From NCBI RefSeq assembly GCF_005404815.1, contig NZ_BJDF01000005.1, positions 51,673-115,672 on the forward strand: a stretch of DNA of 64,000 nucleotides, read 5' to 3'. Numbering within the stretch: the stretch's first letter is position 1; each line of letters opens with the position of its first letter. Both the position numbers and the translations under genes were made by a program. Source of the DNA: Companilactobacillus huachuanensis (GTDB lineage: Bacteria; Bacillota; Bacilli; Lactobacillales; Lactobacillaceae). A model generated the notes under the pieces. It searched no databases. It was given only the letters and a program-made list of their open reading frames with translations, and was not told where the DNA came from. Shown one piece after another: positions 42,713 to 51,772 of this stretch.

Positions 42713-44140
42713 CTATAGGTTCTGACCTTTTTCCCAAGTAGTTTTAGATAGCATCAAACCTTTTTTGACAATCTCATCAAATAATTTATGTGTTCGATTT
42801 GAGATTTCAGCGGCTGTCTTCATATTACTCTCGGTCAAGAACTCAGAAACATCATCGTTGAAACCATCAATAACTTGATCAGTGATTTCCAAACGTTGAC
42901 GTCCATATGATTGGCAACCATCTAAATATGCATGGATCATATCGGAATATTCATGGTAATGTGGCTCAATCATAACTGACAATGTCTTCTCTAACCAATA
43001 AACATTATTGATATCAACATCATTAGTTGTATTCTTGTAGTCTTCTGGTGTGTCCTTAATATTTGTATAGAAAGGCACATATGGACTGTATGCGAAGAAT
43101 CCTAGTGATAACCATTGTATGGCAGCATGACTTTCATCAACATCATTTCTTATTTGAAGAATTGATGAGGCTTGGTTACGATCCATAGCGATGGAACGAA
43201 ATTGACGCTGCTCCTCAGCCGTTCCAGAAGCAAATGTTCCAAATGGATCATACTTTGTACCGTTATAATGTGATGATAAGAAGTATTCAACATCTTCAAT
43301 TGCCAACTTCTTACTTGGTCTTCTAACCATAGGCATATCCTGAGAAGTTGGTTCTTGATCAATTTCTGGATTAAATAATTTTTGACCATACCATGTACGA
43401 GGCGTGTTGTAATAAGCGTCAGCCTCACTTTGAGTACCAAATATCTCACGGAAATTAAAGTGTCCTGGTTGTGGATTCAAATGATGTTTTTCCACAAATT
43501 CAACTAAATCAGTAGCCACTAGAAAATTATCAGTATCATTAACGGCGACTTCTTGCATAACGGTCTGATTAGGTACGATTGCATACGTATCTTCAGGTAA
43601 ACGCATTGCGGCCCAGTGGTGACCACCAGCAGTTTCCAATAGCCAAATTTCATCTTTATCATTGAAGGCGATACTATTACATTCACCAGTACCGTATTTT
43701 TCTAGTAAAGCACCCAAACGAATGGCACCTTCCTTAGCCGTCTTGACGTATGGCAAAACCAAAGTCAACATAGCTTCTTCGTCGATACCATCATGGACTA
43801 ATGGATCATATCCTAAAACACGATTATTAGTTGCTGTCGTTTCTGTTGAACTCATACCAACGTTATATTCGTTAATACCAGCTTCTTCGTATTGTCCATC
43901 GCTTTGATCAGCCTGTGGTGTAGCGGTGTAACGATGAGCGTGATCAGGTAACGGCACTTTTACACCTGTAGTTATTGAGACATAAAAGGCATCTTTTTGA
44001 TCTTTTGCTTCATGAGCAACAAATTTAATCGGATTGATTGGCGCATAGCCGTCTTCATTACGGGCGACAATAGTGGAACCATCCATACTAGCGGCTTTAC
44101 CAACTAGAATTTCAGTACAATCAGAACTTGTGTTTTTCAT
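42713..44140 (-). CDS. pepD: C69 family dipeptidase (PepD-type)
   Basis: An Ntn-hydrolase dipeptidase of 475 residues. The N-terminal nucleophile is Cys8 in SSDCTEILVGKAASMDGSTI, so a short propeptide would be removed autocatalytically. Other marks are ARNEDGY and GGHHWAAMRLPEDTYAIVPN. Splits a wide range of dipeptides in the cytoplasm, for peptide use. ATG after AGAGGGAGTGA. Monocistronic. Confidence 0.92.
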   Translation of the reverse strand: MKNTSSDCTEILVGKAASMDGSTIVARNEDGYAPINPIKFVAHEAKDQKDAFYVSITTGVKVPLPDHAHRYTATPQADQSDGQYEEAGINEYNVGMSSTETTATNNRVLGYDPLVHDGIDEEAMLTLVLPYVKTAKEGAIRLGALLEKYGTGECNSIAFNDKDEIWLLETAGGHHWAAMRLPEDTYAIVPNQTVMQEVAVNDTDNFLVATDLVEFVEKHHLNPQPGHFNFREIFGTQSEADAYYNTPRTWYGQKLFNPEIDQEPTSQDMPMVRRPSKKLAIEDVEYFLSSHYNGTKYDPFGTFASGTAEEQRQFRSIAMDRNQASSILQIRNDVDESHAAIQWLSLGFFAYSPYVPFYTNIKDTPEDYKNTTNDVDINNVYWLEKTLSVMIEPHYHEYSDMIHAYLDGCQSYGRQRLEITDQVIDGFNDDVSEFLTESNMKTAAEISNRTHKLFDEIVKKGLMLSKTTWEKGQNL

Positions 44141-44291
44141 TTACGTTCACTCCCTCTTTGTTATTTAGTATAAGATTAAATTTTGAGATAAGCCAGTAGG
44201 TTTATTAGAAATTTTATAATTTTATCTTGTCGATATTTAATCTCAAGGCTATACTGACTGGGTAATCAAGAATTTATTTAAGGAGTTCACA

Positions 44292-44597
44292 ATGACTAAG
44301 ACAATTATGCTGGCTTGTGCTGGAGGCATGTCTACATCCCTATTAGTTACCAAAATGGTTAAGGCCGCCAAAGAAGAAAAAATCGACGTAAATATTTTTG
44401 CTACAGCTAGTTCTGCCATCCCTCAAGAAGCTGAACTACATCATCCCTCCGTAATATTACTTGGTCCACAAATAAGATTTTTATTCAATAACATACTTAA
44501 AGAAGTCGATATTCCAGTTGAAATTATCGATATGAAAGATTACGGCACAATGAACGGTAAAAATGTTTTGCACCAAGCATTATCTTTAATTCGATAA
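44292..44597 (+). CDS. Orphan PTS lactose/cellobiose-family IIB protein
   Basis: A 101-residue stand-alone IIB with the phospho-cysteine loop MLACAGGMSTSLL (Cys9). Transfers phosphate from IIA to an incoming beta-glucoside or chitobiose-like sugar bound by a IIC. No IIA or IIC is near. ATG after AAGGAG. The length is normal, but the stop TAA (44595-44597) lies in a relic of family A (ATAAATTAACTCTAGGTCTG), so the end of the gene may have been rebuilt by the element. Confidence 0.88.
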   Translation: MTKTIMLACAGGMSTSLLVTKMVKAAKEEKIDVNIFATASSAIPQEAELHHPSVILLGPQIRFLFNNILKEVDIPVEIIDMKDYGTMNGKNVLHQALSLIR

Positions 44598-44655
44598 ATT
44601 AACTCTAGGTCTGTACTAACAACGGCCATATTAACTTTTCGCCTTTCAACCTTTA
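44594..44655 (-). repeat. Solo left arm of family A (A11 relic) at a stop codon
   Basis: ATAAATTAACTCTAGGTCTG ... CCATATTAACTTTTCGC and terminal CTTTCAACCTTTAG match the left arm of a minus-oriented copy; core and right half are gone. Same arrangement as at 39114-39178. Confidence 0.75.
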
Positions 44656-44664
44656 GGCAATTAT

Positions 44665-44699
44665 AAAAAAAGAGACCTGATAATATCAAGTCTCTTTTC
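44665..44699. terminator. Bidirectional terminator
   Basis: AAAAGAGACCTGAT pairs with ATCAAGTCTCTTTT between convergent genes. Confidence 0.8.
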
Positions 44700-44719
44700 T
44701 TTTAAAATTTTATTTTATA

Positions 44720-45394
44720 TTAAAGTACTTCAACAGATGCTGTTGTAACACCGTATGAAGGAATTTGGTTATTTGGCATAGCAACATCTAATTGGTTAGG
44801 GTTACTGTATGCAAATGTACCTGTATCATTAACTGTTCTGATCAATACTGTACCGTCAGAAAGTGTAATCTTAAGTGTTGTACCCTTAGGGAATACTGAA
44901 AGGTTAGCAGCAACACCGCTATAACCCATGTTTGAACCAAGTACGGCTGGATCATAGAAAGAAATCTTGAATGTTCCTTGTGATGTACCTGTTTGAGTTG
45001 TAGCTTGTGTAGAAGCAGTTTGTGTCTGTGTTGTTGTAGTTTGTGTTGTTTGTTGTGCAGGAGCTTGGTAACTTGTATCTTCAGCAGCTGCTTGTGTTGT
45101 TGATGTTTGTTGTGTAGCAGTTGTGTCAGTTGCTTGTGTTGTTGTTGCACCTGGTAATGTAACTGTTTCGCCTGGGAAAATCAAATCAAATCCACCGATT
45201 TCACGGCCATTTGCTTGTTCTAGTTCAGCGATTGTTACACCAGCATTAGCAGCGATATCTTTATAAGTATCACCTGCTTCAACTTGAACATGATTATTGT
45301 CGAGAATTACTGCAGCTTGAGCAGTCTTAGTTGATGCAGCGATTGCTGTTAATGCCATAGTACTTACTAAAGCGATTGATAAAACTTTCTTCAT
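44720..45394 (-). CDS. LysM wall protein with C-terminal 3D/RlpA-like domain
   Basis: A 224-residue exported protein: signal peptide (to about AQAA, residue 28), LysM domain (about 34-80; VEAGDTYKDIAANAGVTIAE), a long Thr/Gln/Ala linker (about 81-140) and a double-psi beta-barrel domain (about 145-224; PAVLGSNMGYSGVAAN ... VNDTGTF ... NQLDVAMPN) as in 3D/RlpA proteins. Probably a peptidoglycan hydrolase or remodelling protein at the cell surface. ATG after AAGGATG. The linker encodes low-complexity CAA/ACA repeats prone to slippage. The upstream stretch 45395-45655 shows nothing else. Confidence 0.88.
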   Translation of the reverse strand: MKKVLSIALVSTMALTAIAASTKTAQAAVILDNNHVQVEAGDTYKDIAANAGVTIAELEQANGREIGGFDLIFPGETVTLPGATTTQATDTTATQQTSTTQAAAEDTSYQAPAQQTTQTTTTQTQTASTQATTQTGTSQGTFKISFYDPAVLGSNMGYSGVAANLSVFPKGTTLKITLSDGTVLIRTVNDTGTFAYSNPNQLDVAMPNNQIPSYGVTTASVEVL

Positions 45395-45656
45395 AAATAA
45401 ATTACATCCTTATATTTAAAGTATTTTGTCTAGCCCTCATTTGCTATGTTGCATATACTAACAGCCTTTTATTACACAACAACGTCCATATAATTACAAA
45501 TAAGCCATTTTCTGTAATCTTAGTAATACAAATGAAACAAACATGCGTTCTTTCGTTGATATAGAAGCAAACACAAAGTTATAAATTTAAACATATTTTA
45601 TGACTTATTCTGAAAACTTTTAGTTATTTCATTAGTGTTTTTGTTATAAATACATT

Positions 45657-45706
45657 AAAAAGAGAGCCATAAATCCTATTTTACTGGGATTTATGGCTCT
45701 CTTTTT
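45657..45706. terminator. Strong 20-bp hairpin terminator
   Basis: AAAAAGAGAGCCATAAATCC pairs perfectly with the T-ended complement at 45687-45706. It is the likely terminator of gluconokinase, now about 470 bp beyond that gene's stop because element A12 lies between. Confidence 0.8.
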
Positions 45707-45857
45707 ATGTGAAATTGGGACTAAAACATTGGAATAAGTAAGCTTTTTCCATGTTTGAGAATTAGCATCTGTTATACAAGTTCTTAATGTAAATGCCAAG
45801 CCTCTAATGTCTGAAAATCATAATTATCTATATTTTTTCATAACACTAATTTAATTA

Positions 45858-46173
45858 CTGAAGGTTGAAAGGTGAAAAATTAATATAACCGTTGTTACAG
45901 ACCTAGAGTTAATTTATTTAAATAGTCAGGTGTTTTTGTTTTATTATTCCTGCTATAAAAAAACAAACTAGTTGGAAGAGCTGAGAGTATTCATTTGCAG
46001 CGAAAGTGGCTTAGAGCTTCAGCTCTTACACCACCGGGCGTGTTGGAGACTCGTGGGTTTTGCGAGGCTTCAACCGAGGTCCGAGACCGCCCTTTGGCTC
46101 GGGCCGTTCCGCGCAGCAATTGAATACTCTCAGCTCTGGAAACGGCATACCAACTTAAACTTTCAACCCTTAG
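45858..46173 (+). repeat. Family A element copy A12, inserted at a stop codon with perfect 7-bp duplication
   Basis: 316 bp, the best-preserved full copy. Left repeat CTGAAGGTTGAAAGG, right CTTTCAACCCTTAG, flanked by TTAATTA (45851-45857 and 46174-46180). The right duplication contains the gluconokinase stop codon (46174-46176). P2 is AGAGC opposite GCTCT, a compensated variant. Core from about 45970. Confidence 0.9.
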
Positions 46174-47709
46174 TTAATTACTATGTCTCTTTTGAAATTC
46201 GGCTATTTCTTTATACTCTGGTTCTAATATTTCTGACAACCTAATCCAGATAGGTAACAATTCTCGATACACTTCGAAATTTTTCTCATTTGGTTGATGA
46301 ACATGTGTTACTCCTATCATATCCTTAACTGCCGAAAGATCATCGACGTAACCTAGTGCATACATTCCTAATACTGCAGCTCCTAAACATGAACTCTCAA
46401 AACTTTCCGGTATTGTCACTGGTTGTTCAAAAATATCGGCTAATAGTTGACGCCACAACGATGACCTAGCAAATCCTCCAGTTGCCTGAATGCTCTTAGG
46501 TTTGCCAGTGATTTTCTCAATCGTTAGCATTACAACATACAAATTATAGACGATTCCTTCCAAGGCCGCTCTGACCATGTGGGCACGGGTATGTTTTCTC
46601 GTCAATCCAAAATATGATCCGCGTGCATATGCGTTCCAAATTGGAGCACGTTCCCCACCTAAATATGGATGGAATAATAACCCATCTGAACCGGCTGGTA
46701 TTTTTTCAGCAATTTGTGTCAAAATATCATATGTAGAAACTTGCATCTGTTCCGCTGTGATTCGTTCGGGAGCAAACAATTGATCTTTGACCCAGCGAAA
46801 AACAATTCCACCATTATTAACGGGCCCCCCGACGACCCACTTGTCTTTAGTTAAAGCATAGCAGAAAAGCTTTCCATCGGGATCAACCACCGGCTTATCC
46901 ACTACGACACGAACCGCCCCACTAGTTCCAATTGTTACTGCGACCACACCCGGGTCAATTGCATTGACACCTAAATTGGACAATACACCATCACTGGCAC
47001 CAAAAATGAATGGCGTATCAGCAGAAATTCCAAGCAAATTACCAAATCGTGAATCAATGCCAGTTATTTTATCAGTTGGCTCAACTAAATCTGGTAGTTG
47101 GTCACGTGTTATTTTTAATAGATCTAGTGCTTGTGGTTCCCAATCTAAGTTAAAAATATTGAACATCCCAGTAGCGGAGGCCATTGAATAGTCCATCTTA
47201 TATGTTCCAAATAGTCGGAAGAAAATATACGTTTTCAAATCAATGAATTTTTTTGCTTGTTTGAATAATTCTGGTTTTTCATTTCTTAACCAAAGTATTT
47301 TGGACAAAGGAGCCATTGGATGGATTGGCGTACCAGTTTTGGCATAGATTTCAGCTCCCATACCATTATTTTTCAATTTCTCACTATATTTAGCAGCCCG
47401 GTTGTCAGCCCAAGTAATCGCTCGAGTCAATGGTTGGTCATCATGATCCATTAAAATCAAACTGTGCATAGCACACGAAAATGAAACACCTTTGATTTCA
47501 GTAGGATTAGCCTTACTCTTTTGAATCGTCTGCCCCATTACGGAAACAACTGCATCCAAAATATCATCCGGATCCTCTTCAGCCATATCAGGCACATCTT
47601 GATATAATTTATAGCCAGCATTGGCATAGGCAATCACTTTACCCTTCATATCGTAAAGAACCGCCTTTGTACTAGTCGTGCCAATATCAACCCCAAGCAT
47701 ATAATCCAT
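46174..47709 (-). CDS. gntK: Gluconokinase, FGGY family
   Basis: Phosphorylates gluconate to 6-phosphogluconate, feeding the phosphoketolase or pentose phosphate route. About 511 residues. FGGY marks: N-terminal DIGTTSTKAVLYD (phosphate-binding), substrate-lid segment HPMAPLSKILWLRNE, IGTSGAVRVV, and the C-terminal signature IQATGGFARSSLWRQLLADI. The lid sequence favours gluconate over xylulose (family knowledge), though xylulose cannot be excluded. A TTG at 47715 is open, but the ATG at 47709 fits AAGGAG better. The stop codon is inside the target duplication of A12. No permease is adjacent. Confidence 0.85.
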   Translation of the reverse strand: MDYMLGVDIGTTSTKAVLYDMKGKVIAYANAGYKLYQDVPDMAEEDPDDILDAVVSVMGQTIQKSKANPTEIKGVSFSCAMHSLILMDHDDQPLTRAITWADNRAAKYSEKLKNNGMGAEIYAKTGTPIHPMAPLSKILWLRNEKPELFKQAKKFIDLKTYIFFRLFGTYKMDYSMASATGMFNIFNLDWEPQALDLLKITRDQLPDLVEPTDKITGIDSRFGNLLGISADTPFIFGASDGVLSNLGVNAIDPGVVAVTIGTSGAVRVVVDKPVVDPDGKLFCYALTKDKWVVGGPVNNGGIVFRWVKDQLFAPERITAEQMQVSTYDILTQIAEKIPAGSDGLLFHPYLGGERAPIWNAYARGSYFGLTRKHTRAHMVRAALEGIVYNLYVVMLTIEKITGKPKSIQATGGFARSSLWRQLLADIFEQPVTIPESFESSCLGAAVLGMYALGYVDDLSAVKDMIGVTHVHQPNEKNFEVYRELLPIWIRLSEILEPEYKEIAEFQKRHSN

Positions 47710-47764
47710 AACCAAAAACTCCTTATTATTATAGTAGAAACACGTTTTAATTGTAAACAGAGAA

Positions 47765-47801
47765 CAAAAAAGAGTCCACCCTTCACTTTTCGGACAAACT
47801 C
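47765..47801 (-). terminator. Probable terminator of the GNAT gene
   Basis: On the minus strand GAGTTTGTCC pairs with GGACTC (bulge) and is followed by six U residues. It lies about 460 bp past the GNAT stop, with element A13 in between. Confidence 0.5.
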
Positions 47802-47939
47802 ACCTTGATTTATACATTCATTCACGTTTGGTGCTATTTAAATTAGTTATTCAAAAATTTGAATATTCACATGTCTTGAACTCTTCAGAGCTTTAGAAAT
47901 ATCCAACCATACTATTCTAATACCATACATATTTATTTA

Positions 47940-48258
47940 AAGATTGAAAGGCAAAAAATTAATATAATCGTTGTTGTTACAGACTTAGCGTTAATTTATT
48001 TAAATAATCAGGAGTTTTTGTCTTATTATTCCTTATTATTCCTTCAATTAAAAAATAAATTAGTTGGAAGAGCTGAGAGCATTCATTTGCAGCGAAAGTG
48101 GCGTTATTGCTTCAGCAATTACACCACCGGGCGCGTTGAAGACTCGCGGTTTTTGCGAGGCTTCAACCGAGGTTCGAGACCGCACCTTGGCTCGAGCCGT
48201 TCCGCGCAGCAATTGAATACTCTCAGCTCTGGAAATGGCATACTTAACTAAACTTTAG
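47940..48258 (+). repeat. Family A element copy A13, inserted at a stop codon
   Basis: A full core (P2 GTTATTGC/GCAATTAC, P3 CTCGCGG/TTGCGAG, P4 TCGAG/CTCGA). The left end starts AAGATTGAAAGG (CTG lost) and the right end is shortened to CTTTAG. Flanks TTATTTA (47933-47939) and TTATTCA (48259-48265) match at 6 of 7. The right flank begins with the stop codon of the GNAT gene. Confidence 0.82.
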
Positions 48259-48798
48259 TTATTCATTTAAATTATCCCATTCATCATGAAGAATTCCATA
48301 TTTAACAGAATCATAGTACTTGTCATTATAATATCGAACTTTACGTACACAAGCCTCTTGCTTCATACCAACTTTTTCAGCGACATGCATCATCCGTGGA
48401 TTTCCGGACCATGTGGTTAAACCGATATGAGGCAAATCGTAAATTCCAAACAGATAGTCGATAAACAATTTCAAAGCTTGCGTCCCGATGTGTTCATCCC
48501 ACAAGTCATCACGATAAACAATAATACCCATATCCAACCAGCGCTCTAAATCGCCGTCTTCAAATCCTGCTCCAACGGAACCAACAATTTTATCATCAAA
48601 AGTTATCACGAGATGATTTTTATTATGAATCCAATTTCTATACGCAATCACATTGACAAACTCTTCCTTACTTGGCAAAACGTTATGGAAATATGGTCCA
48701 TTATATTTTGCCCATTCAGGATCTGGATTACTATATGCAATTTCCCAAAACTCTTCCACTTCTTCTGGTTGAGCTGGTCTGATTTTTACTTCAGCCAT
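48259..48798 (-). CDS. GNAT family acetyltransferase (RimJ/RimL-like)
   Basis: A 179-residue acetyltransferase of the ribosomal-protein-serine type: EDGDLERWLDMGIIVYRDDL, then the acetyl-CoA site YRDDLWDEHIGTQALKLFID (H-x-G-T-Q), and IGLTTWSGNPRMMHVAEKVG with the motif NPRMMHVAEKVGMKQE. Substrate unknown. ATG after GGAGG. Its stop codon is in the target duplication of A13. Confidence 0.87.
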   Translation of the reverse strand: MAEVKIRPAQPEEVEEFWEIAYSNPDPEWAKYNGPYFHNVLPSKEEFVNVIAYRNWIHNKNHLVITFDDKIVGSVGAGFEDGDLERWLDMGIIVYRDDLWDEHIGTQALKLFIDYLFGIYDLPHIGLTTWSGNPRMMHVAEKVGMKQEACVRKVRYYNDKYYDSVKYGILHDEWDNLNE

Positions 48799-49265
48799 TT
48801 TTTTACCTCCAGAACAAAAAAAGACTTGCCATAATTATACGACAATTAATTAAATCTAAATAATTATAAAAATATTCTTAAACAATTTTTTTAATCTAAT
48901 GTATCTTGCTTGTTAAATATGCTGCCCCAAAGCTACTGGAAGCATTAACTGACTATACGTTGCCCTCTACACTCCGAAAATGACATATTTAATTACACAC
49001 TAATTTACAGATTATCTTACAATTTTTTAAAAAGATTTATTGAATTTAATCTGTATTCAAATAATACTCGTTAGCAATCTTCATGATGATTTCCAATTAT
49101 CAAGCAAATTTAAAACAGGTAAATGATTCTGATTTTCTATACACCTACAAAATGTTGAAATCACAAGTACCTTATCCAAATTAAATTTCTCAAAAGGACA
49201 TGTTAATGAGGCAGTCTCCGACATATTGGAACAATAGATTACATTATCAATTCAAAGATTATTTC
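48799..49265. other. Intergenic stretch, only a weak element relic
   Basis: A+T-rich, no credible gene. At about 48917-48990, AATATGCTGCCCCAAAGCTA and a following GTTGCCCTC...TCCGAAAATGACAT vaguely resemble a decayed minus-oriented core edge. I see nothing in 49000-49265. Confidence 0.3.
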
Positions 49266-49523
49266 CTGAAGGTTGAAAGTCTTCGTTTTATTGTTCCTGC
49301 TATTAAAAAAATAAACTAGTTGGAAGAGCTGAGAGTATTCATTTGCAGCGAAAGTGGTGTAATTGCTTCAGCAATTACACCACCGGGCTCGTTGAAAACT
49401 CGCGGTTTTTGCGAGGCTTCAACCGAGGTTCGAGACCGCTTCCCAGGCTCGGACCGTTCCGCGCAGCAATTGAATACTCTCAGCTCTGGAAACGGCATAC
49501 TTAACTAAACTTTCAACCTTTAG
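49266..49523 (+). repeat. Family A element copy A14, left arm deleted, perfect 7-bp duplication
   Basis: Left repeat CTGAAGGTTGAAAG fused directly to TCTTCGTTTTATTG (about 75 bp of left arm missing), full core, right repeat CTTTCAACCTTTAG. Flanked by TTATTTC at 49259-49265 and 49524-49530. It lies beyond the terminator of the PTS gene. Loss of part of the arm after insertion, with intact ends, shows that the ends define the unit. Confidence 0.88.
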
Positions 49524-49542
49524 TTATTTCTATAATCGTCAG

Positions 49543-49581
49543 AAAAAAGGAATACCGATTAATTCGGCATTCCTTTTTTAT
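49543..49581 (-). terminator. Terminator of the PTS IIABC gene
   Basis: AAAAAAGGAATACCGATT pairs with AATTCGGCATTCCTTTTTT (wobbles), U-run on the minus strand, 7 bp from the stop codon. Confidence 0.8.
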
Positions 49582-49587
49582 ACAAAG

Positions 49588-51552
49588 CTAGTTAGCAGCT
49601 GGTTCTCTACTACCTAATCTTACCTTTTCAACTTCATGACTTTCATCAAGATCTTCTTCTTTAAATCCGAACAAGTAAGTACATGTAAAGGCAACTACGA
49701 TTGTTGCAGCTGAAGCGATTAGATAACCTGTAAAGCTAGCGTCAATACCCTTAGGATTGATAAATGATGCGAAACCGATCAATGAACCGGCAAAGCCCCA
49801 CATATCAACATGCAATAGTCCAGTTAATAAACCACCGACAGCACTACCGATATTAGCAGTCCAGAAGATACGTCCATATTTCAAATTAATACCATACATT
49901 GCAGGTTCTGTAACACCAGCAAAGGCTGATAATGTAGCGGCACCGGCAATTTGTTTCATGTCAATGTGGTTCTTAGTTTTAATAAAGACAGCCATTGCAG
50001 CGGCACCTTGAGCAACCATTGTTGTAGAAACGATAGCATTCAAAGCACTATGTCCAGTTGTCGCAATTTGACTGGCAACGACTGGAATAACGGCCCAGTG
50101 TAAACCAAAGATAACCAAGCATTGATACAATCCACCAATAATTAACCCAGATATAGCTGGACTGATCTTCAATAAACCAACGATACCAGCAGCTAAGTAA
50201 GAACTAAGTAATGTAATAATTGGTCCAACAATAACGATAATTACAGCACTGACAATAAATACTTCTAGCAAAGGACTGAGAATCATACGTAACGACATAA
50301 CGATATGTTTCTTGAGCCATGGTTCGATTTTAGCAGCAATCCAAGCTGCAGCAATCATTGGGAAAATTGAATATGTGTAATTAGCAATATGAATTGGAAT
50401 ACCAAAGAATGTTGCATTGATATTCATAGTTGTGGTACTTGTCTTTGTAGCAACTTGTACCAAAGTTGGGTATGCCAAAACACCACCGATGACACCCATG
50501 ATGATTTGATTTGCACCCAATCTCTTAGCTGCTGTAAAGCCAACTAGAATTGGTAGGAAGTAGAAGACTGAATCTCCCATCGCATTGATGATCATATAAG
50601 TAGAACTTGTTGCAGAAAGCCATTTAGCAGATACGATCAAAGCTAAAAGACCTTTCAAAATACCTGAAGCAGCTAACAATCCAATGATAGGCATCATGCT
50701 GGCTGTGATGACACCGATTAGAGCACTAAAATAAAATTTTGTCTTTGGCCAGACACCCTTTGGTGCTTCAACCTTTTCGTGTTTAGGAGCAGCAGAATCA
50801 TCACCAAATCCGGGTCCTAATGCTTTCACAACGGCATCATAGACATCTTCAACTGCTGGTCCAATAACAACTTGATATTGTCCCCCAGCCTTAGCTACAT
50901 CCAAAACACCATGCATATTCTTGATAACATCATCATTTGCTTTGTTATCATCTTTCAAATAAAAACGAACTCTGGTAATACAGTGAATTACATTTTCAAC
51001 ATTGGCAGATCCACCGACATTTTTAACGATATCCTTGCCCAATTGATTGTAATCTACTTTACCCTTTGGTTTAGCAACTGCTTCACCTGGGGCCATCGGT
51101 TCAACTTCAGCCACTGTAGCACCAGCCTTGACATTACCTTTAGTAACATGGATCTCTTTAACCATTTTTGCTGTATTAGTGATGGCTACAATAACATCTG
51201 TCACCTTACCAGCTTTCTTAACGGCATCAATATCCATCGTGGCAATTGTATCGCCAGCCTTAACATTGTCTCCTTCTTTAACAAACAGTTCGAAAGGAGC
51301 CCCTTTCAACTCAACTGTATCAACACCCATGTGAACTAAAACTTCAAATCCATCATCAGTACTGAGTCCAATTGCATGTTTCGTTGATGCGACTAACATA
51401 ACTTTACCTGAAACTGGAGCGACGATTGTTTGATCGTCAGGAATAATTCCGTAGCCTTCACCCATGGCCTTTTCAGAAAACATCGGATCATGAACTTCAG
51501 ACATTTCAACTGCCTGTCCAGAAACAGGAGCAAGCATTTTAATACCTTTCAT
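49588..51552 (-). CDS. PTS glucose-superfamily permease, domain order IIA-IIB-IIC
   Basis: A 654-residue complete permease. IIA (about 1-145) has the phospho-His region GFEVLVHMGVDTVELKG. IIB (about 165-250) has the phospho-Cys motif VIHCITRVRFYL. IIC (about 275-630) carries GVTEPAMYG. The A-B-C order is unusual compared with the common B-C-A. It is divergent from a GH65 phosphorylase, so a disaccharide such as trehalose or a maltose-type sugar is the likely cargo. Start ATG at 51552, eight bases after AAGGAGG (an upstream GTG overlaps the ribosome site). A cre-like site is just upstream. Confidence 0.88.
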   Translation of the reverse strand: MKGIKMLAPVSGQAVEMSEVHDPMFSEKAMGEGYGIIPDDQTIVAPVSGKVMLVASTKHAIGLSTDDGFEVLVHMGVDTVELKGAPFELFVKEGDNVKAGDTIATMDIDAVKKAGKVTDVIVAITNTAKMVKEIHVTKGNVKAGATVAEVEPMAPGEAVAKPKGKVDYNQLGKDIVKNVGGSANVENVIHCITRVRFYLKDDNKANDDVIKNMHGVLDVAKAGGQYQVVIGPAVEDVYDAVVKALGPGFGDDSAAPKHEKVEAPKGVWPKTKFYFSALIGVITASMMPIIGLLAASGILKGLLALIVSAKWLSATSSTYMIINAMGDSVFYFLPILVGFTAAKRLGANQIIMGVIGGVLAYPTLVQVATKTSTTTMNINATFFGIPIHIANYTYSIFPMIAAAWIAAKIEPWLKKHIVMSLRMILSPLLEVFIVSAVIIVIVGPIITLLSSYLAAGIVGLLKISPAISGLIIGGLYQCLVIFGLHWAVIPVVASQIATTGHSALNAIVSTTMVAQGAAAMAVFIKTKNHIDMKQIAGAATLSAFAGVTEPAMYGINLKYGRIFWTANIGSAVGGLLTGLLHVDMWGFAGSLIGFASFINPKGIDASFTGYLIASAATIVVAFTCTYLFGFKEEDLDESHEVEKVRLGSREPAAN

Positions 51553-51575
51553 AGAAAACACCTCCTTAAAAATTA

Positions 51576-51590
51576 TAGGAACCGGTTACA
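51576..51590. promoter_or_regulatory. cre-like site between PTS IIABC and GH65 genes
   Basis: TAGGAACCGGTTACA fits WTGNAANCGNWNNCW with one mismatch (A for T at position 2). It lies 24 bp before the PTS start. The GH65 gene has a TATAAT at 51688-51693. Confidence 0.5.
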
Positions 51591-51772
51591 TCCTTATCTG
51601 TTACTATAATACAACCTGTCCTGTATAAACATCAAGTTATAACATAAATTATTATAAAAAACGCGTCAAATTTACTTAATCGGGGTGTATAATCAGGATA
51701 GTACGAATGTGTTTAAACAAATACACGGACTTTATGCTATTTCATTCTAGATATCTTTCGGAGGAGTTTATT

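Noticed and set aside
44842..45150. A 102-codon frame rich in Gln/His/Leu opposite or within the LysM gene
   Set aside because: It is a frame-shifted reading of the CAA/ACA-rich linker of the real gene.
3956..49523. CRISPR array, because of many similar repeats
   Set aside because: The repeats are long, kilobases apart, flanked by target duplications and have no spacers or cas genes.
50872..51339. A 155-codon plus-strand frame opposite the PTS gene
   Set aside because: It is a shadow of the clearly conserved IIA-IIB coding region and has no ribosome site.
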